From assembly GCF_016888125.1 (NCBI RefSeq), contig NZ_JACSWA010000555.1:1-64000 (forward strand): a stretch of 64,000 nucleotides of DNA. The letters are read 5' to 3'. The position numbers were made by a program, and so were the translations under genes. Within the stretch, counting starts at the first letter, position 1; every line of letters begins with the position of its first letter. The stretch is from Spirulina sp. CCY15215 (GTDB taxonomy: Bacteria > Cyanobacteriota > Cyanobacteriia > Cyanobacteriales > Spirulinaceae). The notes below the pieces were generated by a model that saw nothing but the letters and a program-made list of their open reading frames with translations, did no database searches and was not told where the DNA came from. Positions 10,130 to 19,093 of this stretch are shown in pieces.

Positions 10130-10957
10130 CTAATCTTGTTGGTGAGAAAACTTATAGGCACCCCAAAAGGCTAAGGCGATCGCCACCACCAGCAAAACCG
10201 GAATCGAATACCAAGGAAACTGAGAAATAGGGGCATAGGCAGCCGATCGCAGGGCAATACTGGTATAAGTTAAAGGTAAGCAATAAACGACAATTTTTAA
10301 AGCAATGGGTAAAGTTGCCGGATCGAAAAATGTTGCGCCTAAAAAAGACATGGGAACAATAAGAAAATTGTTATATAAACCAACACTTTCTAAGGATTTA
10401 ACGCTTAATCCTGTAATGACTCCCAACCCGGCAAAAACAGCACAATTGAGAACAACAACCAACAGGAATAAAGGATTGATAAAACTAAAAATCTTGCCCG
10501 TAAAGATTACCGCAACTAAAATCACGGCACAGGAAGTCATTAAGCCGCGCAAAATTCCCGCAACAACTTTCCCCCAATATAATGCGAGGGGATGAACCGG
10601 TAATAATAATAACTCTTCAAAAGTTTGACTGAATAGGCGATCGCCACAAATAGAAAAAGTCGTGCCACCGAAACTAATAGTCATGGAAGATAAAGCCACC
10701 ATCCCAGGTAAAATAAACTCGAGGTAGCTATCCCCCAGGGGAGGAGTCGTGGCACGATCGAGGGCGCTTCCCAAACCCAACCCAAAGGCGAAAATATAGA
10801 TAAGCGGGGAGATTAAGCCCGTTGCAGCGACTTGAACAATTCTTGCCCGTAATTCTAACCAATCTCCCCAGAAGACCGTTAAAATGTCAGCCAGTAGGGT
10901 TTGTAGCGAAGAAGTCGGGACAGCGCGATCGCGGTGAGGAGAGAGTTCGGATTTCAC
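10130..10957 (-). CDS. ABC-2 type transporter permease
   Basis: This 275-residue protein has six hydrophobic segments. It has the ABC-2 signature region (L-P-G-x-V followed by F-E-E-L-L-L-L-P-V-H-P), as in NodJ and DrrB-like permeases. It would form the membrane half of an exporter for polysaccharide, lipid or drug. No ATPase gene is adjacent, so its nucleotide-binding partner must be encoded elsewhere. It is divergent from the cupin gene at 11071 with a 113-base gap. Confidence 0.85.
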   Translation of the reverse strand: MKSELSPHRDRAVPTSSLQTLLADILTVFWGDWLELRARIVQVAATGLISPLIYIFAFGLGLGSALDRATTPPLGDSYLEFILPGMVALSSMTISFGGTTFSICGDRLFSQTFEELLLLPVHPLALYWGKVVAGILRGLMTSCAVILVAVIFTGKIFSFINPLFLLVVVLNCAVFAGLGVITGLSVKSLESVGLYNNFLIVPMSFLGATFFDPATLPIALKIVVYCLPLTYTSIALRSAAYAPISQFPWYSIPVLLVVAIALAFWGAYKFSHQQD

Positions 10958-11070
10958 GGGTTTTAGTAGGAATGCTAAGTTTTCTTAAGAAGCAACTTAT
11001 ACCAATTCTTGCGCGATCGGGCAACAAAGGAAAAAAAATGAGAAAATAATAACAATCGGGAGAAAAAACC

Positions 11071-11469
11071 ATGAGCAACAAACCAGCAGATAAACAGGCA
11101 AATGAAATCCAAGCCGGAATTAGAGTCGAAGAGCGACCTTGGGGCATGGTGACGGTATTGGAGGAAGGTCCTCGCTATCGCATCAACCGCATTGAGGTGA
11201 AACCCAAACATCATATTAGTACCCAAATGCACTATCATCGCAGCGAACATTGGATTGTTGTGGCAGGGACAGCCAAGGTGATTTGTAATGAGAAAGAAAC
11301 CCTATTAATGCAAAAGCAATCAACCTATGTTCCCATGAATTCCAAGCATCGCGTCGAAAATCCAGGGGTGATTCCTTTAGTTATGATTGAGGTACAAAAC
11401 GGGGAATTTTTAGGGGATGAAGATATTATTCGCTTTCCCGAAGAAGAATCCACAAACCCAGAAAAATAG
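11071..11469 (+). CDS. Cupin protein, mannose-6-phosphate isomerase type II-like
   Basis: This 132-residue single cupin domain has metal-ligand pattern H54-x-H56, E59 and H93. The ending G-E-F-L-G-D-E-D-I-I-R-F is typical of the phosphomannose isomerase type II family (PF01050). Stand-alone versions are common in cyanobacteria. They are annotated as mannose-6-phosphate isomerase, which would supply GDP-mannose precursors for surface polysaccharide. Because the guanylyltransferase domain found in ManC-type fusions is absent, the activity is likely but not assured. A GGGAG ribosome site lies about 8 bases before the start. Confidence 0.8.
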   Translation: MSNKPADKQANEIQAGIRVEERPWGMVTVLEEGPRYRINRIEVKPKHHISTQMHYHRSEHWIVVAGTAKVICNEKETLLMQKQSTYVPMNSKHRVENPGVIPLVMIEVQNGEFLGDEDIIRFPEEESTNPEK

Positions 11470-11715
11470 TCTCATTCTTGCAGTAACTTTTTTCAGCCCA
11501 CTTGCTGCGATCGCCGCTTTTCTGGCCACCGAGCTAATATGACTTCCGAGGCGATCGCGGTCATCGTAGACATATTCGGTGATATTGGTCAATCTTTGAA
11601 TGAAATCAATATAGAATGCCAAGATGAGAAAGGAAACCAGATCCTGAAGGCTGTAGTCAAATCTTAAGGGTGCAATATTTTGAGACAGCACAACCTTCCG
11701 TTCCTTACAATCCAT
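11410..11715 (-). CDS. Possible small hypothetical protein
   Basis: This 101-codon reverse frame fills the gap between the cupin and STAS genes. It overlaps the last 60 bases of the cupin gene. It contains acidic-hydrophobic alternation and one HIP1 site, but no recognised domain. The start context is weak. It is listed because the gap is otherwise empty; it may be spurious. Confidence 0.25.
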   Translation of the reverse strand: MDCKERKVVLSQNIAPLRFDYSLQDLVSFLILAFYIDFIQRLTNITEYVYDDRDRLGSHISSVARKAAIAASGLKKVTARMRLFFWVCGFFFGKANNIFIP

Positions 11716-11729
11716 CCCGGTAATCGACC

Positions 11730-12071
11730 ATGAAAATCATGAATATCAACGTAAAAACCGTCGGCGATATCACCGTTGTCGAACTGATTGGGGAAGTCGA
11801 TGCGAATACCGCACCCGAAGTCCAGCAGCAAGTGCTACCCCTTGCTCTTCCCCAAAGTAAAATTCTCCTTAACATGAGCGAAGTCCCTTATATGTCCAGT
11901 GCGGGATTGCGAATGTTACTTTCTCTTTATCGACAAGCCAGCGCAAAAGATGGTCAATTGGTTCTCGTAGGCTTGGCCCAGGAAATCTATCGAACCATGT
12001 CCGTTACCGGATTTCTCAACTTTTTTACTACCTGCGAAACTCAGGAGATCGGGTTGGAACTTTTGCGTTAG
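11730..12071 (+). CDS. STAS-domain anti-sigma factor antagonist
   Basis: This 113-residue protein consists of one STAS domain. The phosphorylatable serine region reads Y-M-S-S-A-G-L-R (S57 aligns with the SpoIIAA-type phosphoserine). Such proteins bind and are phosphorylated by RsbW/SpoIIAB-like serine kinases in partner-switching modules that control sigma factors, phosphatases or polysaccharide output. No kinase partner is adjacent. An alternative ATG at 11739 would drop three residues. Its position just upstream of the Wza/Wzc genes hints at control of exopolysaccharide, which is inference. Confidence 0.88.
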   Translation: MKIMNINVKTVGDITVVELIGEVDANTAPEVQQQVLPLALPQSKILLNMSEVPYMSSAGLRMLLSLYRQASAKDGQLVLVGLAQEIYRTMSVTGFLNFFTTCETQEIGLELLR

Positions 12072-12127
12072 AATAGGGCGCGAGGGCTTTGACCTACCAT
12101 ACAGAGTGAATATTTGCTGCGATCGCA

Positions 12128-13717
12128 ATGAAACGAATATTTTGGCCAGCATTTTCCCTAACCTTTTTCGCTACATTTGGCGGGATAGCAACTTGTTTTG
12201 CTTCTCCAGTTGGGGCGCAAATTCCCGTTTTAGAGGGTCAACCCCCACTCATCTTAGAAGGTCAACCACAAGACATTTGGCAAGGACAACCCCCAGAAAA
12301 TTGCCCCGATTGTTTTCTCTCCCCTCCTCCCTATATCTCACCTCCAACCCTCCCCGATCGCGACTTGGAGAGCGAATATTTACTCGGAGGGGGCGATCGC
12401 CTCACCATTGATATTTTTGAAGTTCCCCAATATAGCGGCCTTTACCAAGTTCCCATCGATGGCATTATTTTTCTCCCCTTAATTGGCGGAGTTTCCGTGG
12501 CAGGATTAACCCTAGAAGAGGCCACCAACGCCATTTCTCAAAAATATTCTGTCTACCTCAAACGTCCCTTAATCACCATTCGCCTGCGAAATTCTCGTCC
12601 CCTCAATATTTTTGTCGCTGGGGAAGTCACTAATCCAGGCTCCTTTACCGTAGACTTGATCGGCGGTGCCGGGGACAATCCTGGGGTACAGCATCCCACC
12701 CTAACCGCCGCCTTAAAAGCCGCAGGAGGCATTACCCTGAGTGCTGATATCAGCCGCATTCAACTCCGTCGCCGCCGTCCTCGTCAAGACAGCGATCGCG
12801 TTTTTGAAATCGATTTAGAAAGCCTCTTACAGAGCGGCGATCGCACCGTCGATTTGACCTTACGAGATGGGGATACCGTTTTTGTCCCCGTACAACCCGA
12901 TATTGAACTTCGCAACCTCCGACAACTGGCAACCCTTGACTTTGCCGCCGATATTGAAACCGGACGCACGGTATCGATAGTGGGAGAGGTAAAACGTCCA
13001 GGCTCCTACAATATTATCGGCACAGCCCTATCGAGTGGAGGCGCAACGGGACTCACCGGAGGCATTCCCACCCTAACCCAAGCCCTACAAGAAGCTGGCG
13101 GCATTGAAATGACCGCCGATGTTCGCAATATTGCCATTCGTCGCCCCACAAAAGCCGGAGGCGAGCAAATTATCCCCATTAATCTTTGGGAATTCCTCCA
13201 AGCGGGAGATATTACCCAAGATACTCCCTTACAAGAAGGAGATACGATCATCGTTCCTGAAGCCAGCCAATACTCCGCCGCAGAACTCAGCGAATTGGCC
13301 TCGGCTCGATTTGCCCCAGATTCTATCAAAGTGAGCGTGGTTGGCGAAGTACAAAGCCCCGGTATCGTTGCAGTTACTCCCAATACTACCCTCAACCAAG
13401 CCTTAATGACCGCCGGGGGATTTAACCGCGATCGCGCCTTTCGGGAAAATGTGCGTCTCATTCGCCTCAATCCTGATGGAACAGTTATTTCTCGGGAAGT
13501 CGCTGTAGATATTGCTCAAGCAACCGTCAACGAACAAAGTAACCCCATTCTCAAAGAAAACGATATCATTTTAGTAGGACGAAATCGCAATACGCGGGTT
13601 TCAGATGCTCTCACCACCTTTTTTAATGCAGGAACAGGCGCTCTTGCTGTCTTCTCAATTCCCGATCGCATTATTGGTATTTTAGAAACCTTGGGAATTA
13701 TCAATATTCCAGACTAG
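12128..13717 (+). CDS. Polysaccharide export outer-membrane protein (Wza-like, SLBB repeats)
   Basis: This 529-residue protein starts with a signal peptide (hydrophobic 5-28, likely cut after ...P-V-G-A). A short G-Q-P-rich linker follows, then a Poly_export domain (about 86-160) and three SLBB beta-grasp repeats (about 165-260, 285-375 and 395-475). The C-terminus is amphipathic. This is the periplasmic/outer-membrane channel of Wzx/Wzy-type exopolysaccharide export. The Wzc-type kinase gene follows after 54 bases, so they form an operon. The intergenic spacer is made of repeated AGAGAATAAAAT-like units. Confidence 0.9.
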   Translation: MKRIFWPAFSLTFFATFGGIATCFASPVGAQIPVLEGQPPLILEGQPQDIWQGQPPENCPDCFLSPPPYISPPTLPDRDLESEYLLGGGDRLTIDIFEVPQYSGLYQVPIDGIIFLPLIGGVSVAGLTLEEATNAISQKYSVYLKRPLITIRLRNSRPLNIFVAGEVTNPGSFTVDLIGGAGDNPGVQHPTLTAALKAAGGITLSADISRIQLRRRRPRQDSDRVFEIDLESLLQSGDRTVDLTLRDGDTVFVPVQPDIELRNLRQLATLDFAADIETGRTVSIVGEVKRPGSYNIIGTALSSGGATGLTGGIPTLTQALQEAGGIEMTADVRNIAIRRPTKAGGEQIIPINLWEFLQAGDITQDTPLQEGDTIIVPEASQYSAAELSELASARFAPDSIKVSVVGEVQSPGIVAVTPNTTLNQALMTAGGFNRDRAFRENVRLIRLNPDGTVISREVAVDIAQATVNEQSNPILKENDIILVGRNRNTRVSDALTTFFNAGTGALAVFSIPDRIIGILETLGIINIPD

Positions 13718-13771
13718 AATAGAGAATAAAATAAAATAGAGAATAAAATAGAGAATATATTTATTCCCCCC

Positions 13772-16045
13772 ATGAGTCCTAAACCAGACTATCCTTTTTT
13801 CTCACCCCAATCTTCCGAATATTCTTTATCGCCGTCGTCTCTGATTCCTCCTCAAAAAGAAGAAACCAGTCTAGACTTGGCTTGGCTTTTTTCTGTTTTT
13901 CGCCGTCGTTTTTGGATTATGGCTATGGTAGCAGGAACTTTGGCGATCGCCACAGGGGGAACTGTTTTTCTGAAGGCGAAGAAAGTTGAGGAAGCATTTA
14001 AAGGCTCGTTTCAAGTCTTAGTTGAACCCGTTACCGTCGAAGGTCGTTTAGCACGTTTATCCCTTTTAGCTCAGAGTGGAACCGGTACAACTTCCGCTAC
14101 CGAAGTCTCAAAAGAAGGAGTGGGTCGCTCGGATTTATTGGACTATGAAACCCAAATTCGGGTCTTAAAGAGTCCTAAGATTTTAGAACCGTTGGTGGAG
14201 AAAATAAAAGTAAAATACCCAGATATAAAAATTGGGGATTTGACTAAAGATTTAACCCTCGATCGCATTAAATATGAAAAAGATGGCAAGTTTGAAGGCA
14301 CCAAAATTTTAGAAGTGAGTTATGCCGATGCCGATCGAGATAAAATTATCTTTATTTTAGAGCAAGTCAAGGATGTTTACCTGGAATATTCTTTAGAGGA
14401 ACGTTTAAATAGTCTCAACAAGGGAATCGAGCATATTAACAAACAATTACCAGAATTACAGGGAAGTGTCGATGGACTACAAAAACAATTACAACAATTA
14501 CGCGAACGCAATCACGTTAATTACCCCGAAGAAACCGCTAAAGATTTAGCGGCTCAAGCACGAGATTTAAGCAGTCAACACATTAATACTCAAGCTCAAT
14601 TAGAAGAAGCAAAAGCCAATTATGCGGGTCTTAAGGAGCAAATTGCTTTAGGAAATCCTGTTGCTGTACTTTTAAGCAGTACAGAAACACAACAGGCTTA
14701 CAGTTTGTTGTTGGCTCAATTACAAACAATTGAGGCTCAAATTGCTACAGATTCAACTCAATTTAAAGAGGACAGTCCTCCTTTACAAATCAAATACGAA
14801 AAACGGGAGAATTTAAAGAAAATTTTAATTCAAGAAGCTAACAAAGTGGTGGAAACCATAGCGGTAAAAATTCAAGATTTAGAAGCACGAATTAACTATA
14901 TTAAAGCCACAGAGAAAGAATTACAAAATCGTTTGGATGGTTTTCCAAAGGTTCTGCGTAGCTATGCCGATTTAGAGCGAAATCTTGCGGTGGCCTCAGA
15001 GAGTTTGAAAACATTTTTAGAAAAGCGAGAGGGATTAAAATTAGATGCTTCTCAAAGTAGTATTCCGTGGATTTTAATCAAAGAACCTGATATTTGGAGA
15101 TTGCCTAATGGCATTCCATTATCATTTAAAGAAGGAAATGCAAAACGAACAGTTGCGATCGCCGTTATCCTCTCATCTCTATTTGGAATAGGAATTGGTT
15201 TTATTGTTGAAATTCTCCACTCGGTTTATCATACTCCGGAAGAAATCAAAAATGCAACAAAATTAAGATTATTAGGATCGATCCCGACTTTTAAAAAGCT
15301 CAGAAAATACGAGAAAAAATTAGAAAAACTGGCAGATAAAAAGAACTTGTTACTCGTTCCTTCTGATTTTCCCAAACCCAATTATTCTCGAGCTTATTTA
15401 GAATCTTTTCGTTCCCTTTATACCAATATCGATCTCCTTGGAACGAGTCGTTCTCTTACGATTGGATCGGCGGCTCCCAGTGATGGAAAATCAACCATTG
15501 CTCGCCAATTAGCTGAGACGGCTGCCAGTATGGATCGGCGGGTTTTATTAGTTGATGCTGACTTACGCAAACCTCAATTACACTTGCGCTTGGGGTTAAA
15601 AAATAGTCTCGGACTCAGTGATATTTTACAAAGCGATCTAAGTTTAAATGACGTGATTCAACAATTTCCCCTTGAAGAAAATCTCTTCTTTCTTTGTGCT
15701 GGACAAACAATTGTCGATCCAGTTAAGTTATTATCTTCTGGAAAAATGCAGCATTTAACCGAACAGTTTCAAGGTTTTTTCGATCTGGTTATTTATAATG
15801 TTCCTCCTCTGGTTGGTTTAGCAGACGGACATATTTTAGCGGCAAAATCTGACGGGATTATTCTGGTTGTCTGTTTAGAGAAAACCGATCGCGGTCTTCT
15901 CGATAAGGCGATCGAAAACTTGAAAATTTCTGGCGCTTCAGTTCTTGGTTTCGTCGCTAACAATGTTAAAAATTACGTTCCCGTTTCCTATCTTATGCCG
16001 CGAGAACGTCCCTCTCGTTTTCCCCGTTTGGGTCAGAAAATGTGA
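13772..16045 (+). CDS. Polysaccharide co-polymerase / BY-kinase-like tyrosine autokinase (Wzc-like)
   Basis: This 757-residue protein has a Wzz domain with TM1 around 48-66, a long periplasmic coiled coil (about 215-420) and TM2 around 460-485. The cytoplasmic ATPase has Walker A at S-D-G-K573-S-T and Walker A' at V-L-L-V-D-A-D-L-R-K-P. It sets chain length and drives export with Wza. The C-terminal tail has only two tyrosines (N-Y-V-P-V-S-Y) instead of the usual Tyr cluster, so autophosphorylation may be limited. It is co-directional with the Wza gene. Confidence 0.9.
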   Translation: MSPKPDYPFFSPQSSEYSLSPSSLIPPQKEETSLDLAWLFSVFRRRFWIMAMVAGTLAIATGGTVFLKAKKVEEAFKGSFQVLVEPVTVEGRLARLSLLAQSGTGTTSATEVSKEGVGRSDLLDYETQIRVLKSPKILEPLVEKIKVKYPDIKIGDLTKDLTLDRIKYEKDGKFEGTKILEVSYADADRDKIIFILEQVKDVYLEYSLEERLNSLNKGIEHINKQLPELQGSVDGLQKQLQQLRERNHVNYPEETAKDLAAQARDLSSQHINTQAQLEEAKANYAGLKEQIALGNPVAVLLSSTETQQAYSLLLAQLQTIEAQIATDSTQFKEDSPPLQIKYEKRENLKKILIQEANKVVETIAVKIQDLEARINYIKATEKELQNRLDGFPKVLRSYADLERNLAVASESLKTFLEKREGLKLDASQSSIPWILIKEPDIWRLPNGIPLSFKEGNAKRTVAIAVILSSLFGIGIGFIVEILHSVYHTPEEIKNATKLRLLGSIPTFKKLRKYEKKLEKLADKKNLLLVPSDFPKPNYSRAYLESFRSLYTNIDLLGTSRSLTIGSAAPSDGKSTIARQLAETAASMDRRVLLVDADLRKPQLHLRLGLKNSLGLSDILQSDLSLNDVIQQFPLEENLFFLCAGQTIVDPVKLLSSGKMQHLTEQFQGFFDLVIYNVPPLVGLADGHILAAKSDGIILVVCLEKTDRGLLDKAIENLKISGASVLGFVANNVKNYVPVSYLMPRERPSRFPRLGQKM

Positions 16046-16069
16046 TATTTTTAGACTTGAGAATTTTGT

Positions 16070-16903
16070 TTATCCTTTGACACCGCTTCCCGTTTCTGTG
16101 GGAATAATATAGCGCTGAACAAAAACAAAAAATAATAAGGCTGGAGCAATAGCAATAATAGAACCCGCAGCCACTAAACGCCAACTTAAATCTTCTCCAC
16201 GGAATAGCTTAGATACTCCCAAAGGAAGGGTATAATATTCAGGGTCTGTAATCACAATAAGCGGCCAGAGAAAGTCACTCCAAGAGCCAATAAAGACAAA
16301 AATTGCTAATGTGACTAAGGCAGGACGAATCGCAGGGAGCATAACGTGCCACCATAAGCCTAACTCCGTACAGCCGTCCATACGAGCAGCTTCTTCTAAT
16401 TCTTTGGGTACCCCTTGAAAGGCTTGACGGAGGAGGAAAATGCCAAAAGCAGAGGCGATCGCCGGAAAAATAATGCCTAAATAACTGTTGACTAAATTGA
16501 GTTTTACTGTTATTATATATAGAGGAATCATGACGATTTGAAAAGGAATCATGATCGTGGAGACGACAAGAGCAAAAATCAAATCTCGTCCTTTAAATGT
16601 TAATCTTGCTAAAGGATAGGCAGCTAAGGAAGAAGATAAAAGATTGAGAAAAACAGTTAACACAGCAATTAGGGTACTGTTGAATAAATAGCGGCCAAAG
16701 GGATGTAATTGCCAAACTTCACGAAAGTTGTTTAAAGTTGGTTCTCGGGGAATGAGTTGGGGAGGAAACCCAAAAATTTGTTCCGTGGGTGACTTTAAAG
16801 ATGTTCCTAGCAACCACAGCAAAGGAAATAACATTAAGGTAGCAAGGAGAGTGAGTATAAAATAGGTTCGGAATAGCTGCGATCGCGTTTTCGTTTGAGT
16901 CAC
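16070..16903 (-). CDS. Carbohydrate ABC transporter permease (MalG/UgpE-like)
   Basis: This 277-residue protein has six transmembrane segments. The EAA loop reads E-L-E-E-A-A-R-M-D-G-C followed by L-P-A-I-R-P-A-L, the ATPase contact of CUT1-family sugar importers. It would work with a MalF-like permease, a binding protein and an MsmX-type ATPase. None of these is adjacent, so the system is scattered, as is usual in cyanobacteria. It converges on the Wzc gene with 24 bases between. Confidence 0.88.
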   Translation of the reverse strand: MTQTKTRSQLFRTYFILTLLATLMLFPLLWLLGTSLKSPTEQIFGFPPQLIPREPTLNNFREVWQLHPFGRYLFNSTLIAVLTVFLNLLSSSLAAYPLARLTFKGRDLIFALVVSTIMIPFQIVMIPLYIITVKLNLVNSYLGIIFPAIASAFGIFLLRQAFQGVPKELEEAARMDGCTELGLWWHVMLPAIRPALVTLAIFVFIGSWSDFLWPLIVITDPEYYTLPLGVSKLFRGEDLSWRLVAAGSIIAIAPALLFFVFVQRYIIPTETGSGVKG

Positions 16904-16940
16904 TTTGGTTAGGATTAAAGAATTAGAATTAAAGAAAAAG

Positions 16941-16979
16941 AAAAAATAGCCCTCTCGAATGTCGAGACAGCTATTTTTT
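16941..16979 (-). terminator. Rho-independent terminator of psaK
   Basis: On the reverse strand, a hairpin with stem AATAGCtgTCTCGA / TCGAGAgGGCTATT and a 3-base loop is followed by a T-run. It lies 20 bases after the psaK stop. A T-run on the other strand makes it potentially bidirectional. Confidence 0.85.
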
Positions 16980-16998
16980 CAAGCATAACTAAATTGGG

Positions 16999-17262
16999 TT
17001 AAAGAACCCCAAGGCTACCCAGTGCTAGAATAGCCCCACAACCGATAATGTGACCGAAACTGGTTGTTCCCAGTAAAGCCGGTAAACCCATTCCACCAAA
17101 CATTCCAGGCATGGGAAGTGCGGGTCCTTCACTGGGGTTTTGGATGGTTGCTTTACCAATTGCGATCGCCAAAATGTTGCAGACAACCATAACAGCACCG
17201 ACTTTAGGACTCCATGCTACAGTAGTGGGAACGGCGGCAGCCAATAGTATTAGATTAGTCAA
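16999..17262 (-). CDS. psaK: Photosystem I reaction centre subunit X (PsaK)
   Basis: This 87-residue protein has two transmembrane segments separated by a Gly/Pro-rich loop (G-M-F-G-G-M-G-L-P). The start of the mature part (T-V-A-W-S-P-K-V) and the C-terminal segment with H-I-I-G-C-G fit PsaK, the peripheral PSI subunit that contacts IsiA, phycobilisome or monomer neighbours. The start is TTG at 17262, supported by a GAGGAG ribosome site eight bases upstream; no in-frame ATG is nearby. A strong terminator follows. It is transcribed away from the broken NDH-2 remnant. Confidence 0.93.
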   Translation of the reverse strand: MTNLILLAAAVPTTVAWSPKVGAVMVVCNILAIAIGKATIQNPSEGPALPMPGMFGGMGLPALLGTTSFGHIIGCGAILALGSLGVL

Positions 17263-17424
17263 TTTCTTTTCTCCTCAACGAATTCGCTGTAATTTTTATC
17301 TCAAATTTTGGAGTCGCAATTATCATTTTGTTACAATAATTAACATTTTCTTAATATCTCATCAGACAGAGAGATAGGGATATGTTCGCAAAGAATCGTT
17401 ACAATAAGGGCGATCGCTTCTACG

Positions 17425-17539
17425 GTGATAACCGATACCCGCTTGCAACCCGCACCCCATCATGTTGTTATTGTCGGTGGAGGGTTTGGGGGGACTCTAC
17501 GCCGCAAAAGCATTGGCCAATACTTCTGTTAGAGTTACA
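17425..17539 (+). pseudogene. 5' remnant of type II NADH dehydrogenase (NDH-2), frameshifted and truncated
   Basis: From a GTG at 17425 the frame reads I-T-D-T-R-L-Q-P-A-P-H-H-V-V-I-V-G-G-G-F-G-G. This is the N-terminal Rossmann FAD-binding motif of cyanobacterial NDH-2. A run of six Gs at 17488-17493 then shifts the frame. After removing one G the reading continues L-Y-A-A-K-A-L-A-N-T-S-V-R-V-T and stops matching at about 17539. Nothing of the remaining 350 or more residues is present; a methyltransferase starts 15 bases later. The 5' end with its upstream region is therefore a scar of replacement. Confidence 0.75.
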
Positions 17540-17553
17540 AGGAATAGCGAAAA

Positions 17554-18618
17554 TTGAAAGAATTTGATAAACCGATTCCACAAGAATTATTAAATATTGT
17601 TGATAAAAAGAGAAAAAACTTGTTTACATGGCGCGGTCAATTTTCTCCACAGTTGATTGAGACTTTTCTAAAATTTTACTGTCTCCCTGATTCAATTGTC
17701 CTCGATCCTTTTGCAGGAAGTGGAACAGTTTTATTTGAATCAGGCAATTTGTCTCTTGTAGCCTATGGTTTTGAAATTAATCCAGCCGCTTTACTGATGA
17801 GTAAAACCTATGAATTCATTAACAAATCCAATAAAAAAGATATTATAGATCGGTTCAGAGAGAAATTAGAGCGAGAGTTTCCTGTAAAAATATTGATAGG
17901 ATATGGACAAACTATTGAAAATTTAGAAGCGAAAATATGGAAGATTGGCAGCGAACTTGATCGGGAAACAAAAATATTATTTGAAGCATTAATTATTCTT
18001 CTCGATCTGGGAAAAAATCAAATTACCAGTGATTTTATCCAAAAAAAGTTATTCTGTTTAGTTAAAATAATTGAAGGTTTATCTTTCTCTCAAAAAGCAA
18101 TTAAAGTTGATTTTTCTGATGCAAGACAACTCCCTATTCATAACGATATAGTTGATTTTGTCATCACTTCTCCACCTTATATTAATGTTTTTAACTATCA
18201 TCAAAATTATAGAAAATCTGTTGAAATTTTAGGATGGGATGTTCTAAAAATAGCAAAATCTGAAATTGGCTCGAATAGAGCTAATCGAGGAAACCGCTTT
18301 TATACTGTTGTTCAATATTGTTTGGATATGGCAGATGTTTTACAGGAACTTTCCAGGGTGAGCAAGAAATTTGCTCGTATTGTTTTAATTGTTGGATATG
18401 AGTCTAAAGTTCTTGGTGTTCCCTTCAATAATGCTGATATTAGACAAGAATATAAAACACCAGAAGCAAGACATATCCATCGATCGGTGTATGAAGAATT
18501 TTTAGATTCTTCAAAATATTATGCTGATGTCTTTCAAAGAATGATTGATAAAATTCAAACTATAATTGATGATTCAAGTCCATCTATCGATCGCGTTCTT
18601 GATCGAGGTCATTTTTAA
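17554..18618 (+). CDS. DNA methyltransferase (N4-cytosine/N6-adenine type), apparently solitary
   Basis: This 354-residue protein starts at TTG 17554 after AAGGA. The SAM-binding motif D-P-F-A-G-S-G-T is at 51-58 and the catalytic T-S-P-P-Y-I-N motif is at 205-211. TSPPY is most frequent in N4-cytosine methyltransferases but also occurs in N6-adenine ones. No restriction endonuclease is adjacent. The gene is clearly AT-richer than its neighbours and nearly free of HIP1 sites. It begins exactly where an NDH-2 gene is broken, which suggests horizontal arrival. Its role could be solitary methylation or the remnant of a restriction-modification pair; the target sequence cannot be predicted. Confidence 0.85.
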   Translation: MKEFDKPIPQELLNIVDKKRKNLFTWRGQFSPQLIETFLKFYCLPDSIVLDPFAGSGTVLFESGNLSLVAYGFEINPAALLMSKTYEFINKSNKKDIIDRFREKLEREFPVKILIGYGQTIENLEAKIWKIGSELDRETKILFEALIILLDLGKNQITSDFIQKKLFCLVKIIEGLSFSQKAIKVDFSDARQLPIHNDIVDFVITSPPYINVFNYHQNYRKSVEILGWDVLKIAKSEIGSNRANRGNRFYTVVQYCLDMADVLQELSRVSKKFARIVLIVGYESKVLGVPFNNADIRQEYKTPEARHIHRSVYEEFLDSSKYYADVFQRMIDKIQTIIDDSSPSIDRVLDRGHF

Positions 18619-18677
18619 CCATAAAATATACATATTGTCAAGCTCTAGAAACCACAATAATAGATATAGATCGATCG

Positions 18678-19061
18678 ATGAAACCTAAATTTAAAACCAC
18701 TCAAGATTGGGAAAAAGCTCAAATTCTCATGCAGCCTTCTTTAATTCGCGTGATTGATAATATTAGGAAGCAGCTTGATACTTCTCGCTGGAAGGGGACT
18801 TATGAGGATATTCAAGAACCTTTTCCGGGTCATCGACTGCGCTTGACGAATGAAGGGCGATCGCTTACCTTCGATATCTGGGATTTATGTTTTCAAGCCT
18901 GTTTTCTCAACTATCCTCCTCCTTCTCATTCCCAACCCGAGGGGGAAGTCGAAGTTGAGATTGACTTGCGCTTGTTTGATGAACAAGGAGAGGTGGATTG
19001 GAATATACTCGATAATAAAGTTAAACAATTGGTAGATGCAATTTTTGCCGATTTATCCTAG
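18678..19061 (+). CDS. Conserved hypothetical protein
   Basis: This 127-residue soluble acidic protein looks like a cyanobacterial conserved hypothetical (N-terminal helix, then W-K-G-T-Y beta region, then D-W-N-I-L-D-N-K-V-K-Q-L-V helix). No domain or catalytic motif is recognised. It lies 32 bases upstream of ygfZ on the same strand, so co-transcription is likely. The codon pattern returns to the HIP1-bearing style of the genome, so the foreign segment ends before this gene. Confidence 0.75.
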   Translation: MKPKFKTTQDWEKAQILMQPSLIRVIDNIRKQLDTSRWKGTYEDIQEPFPGHRLRLTNEGRSLTFDIWDLCFQACFLNYPPPSHSQPEGEVEVEIDLRLFDEQGEVDWNILDNKVKQLVDAIFADLS

Positions 19062-19093
19062 TATTTAGTAATCAATAATCAGTTATTCGGAAT

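Noticed and set aside
17382-17567. 61-codon forward frame
   Set aside because: It is in a different frame from the NDH-2 remnant and has no similarity; the remnant explains the sequence.
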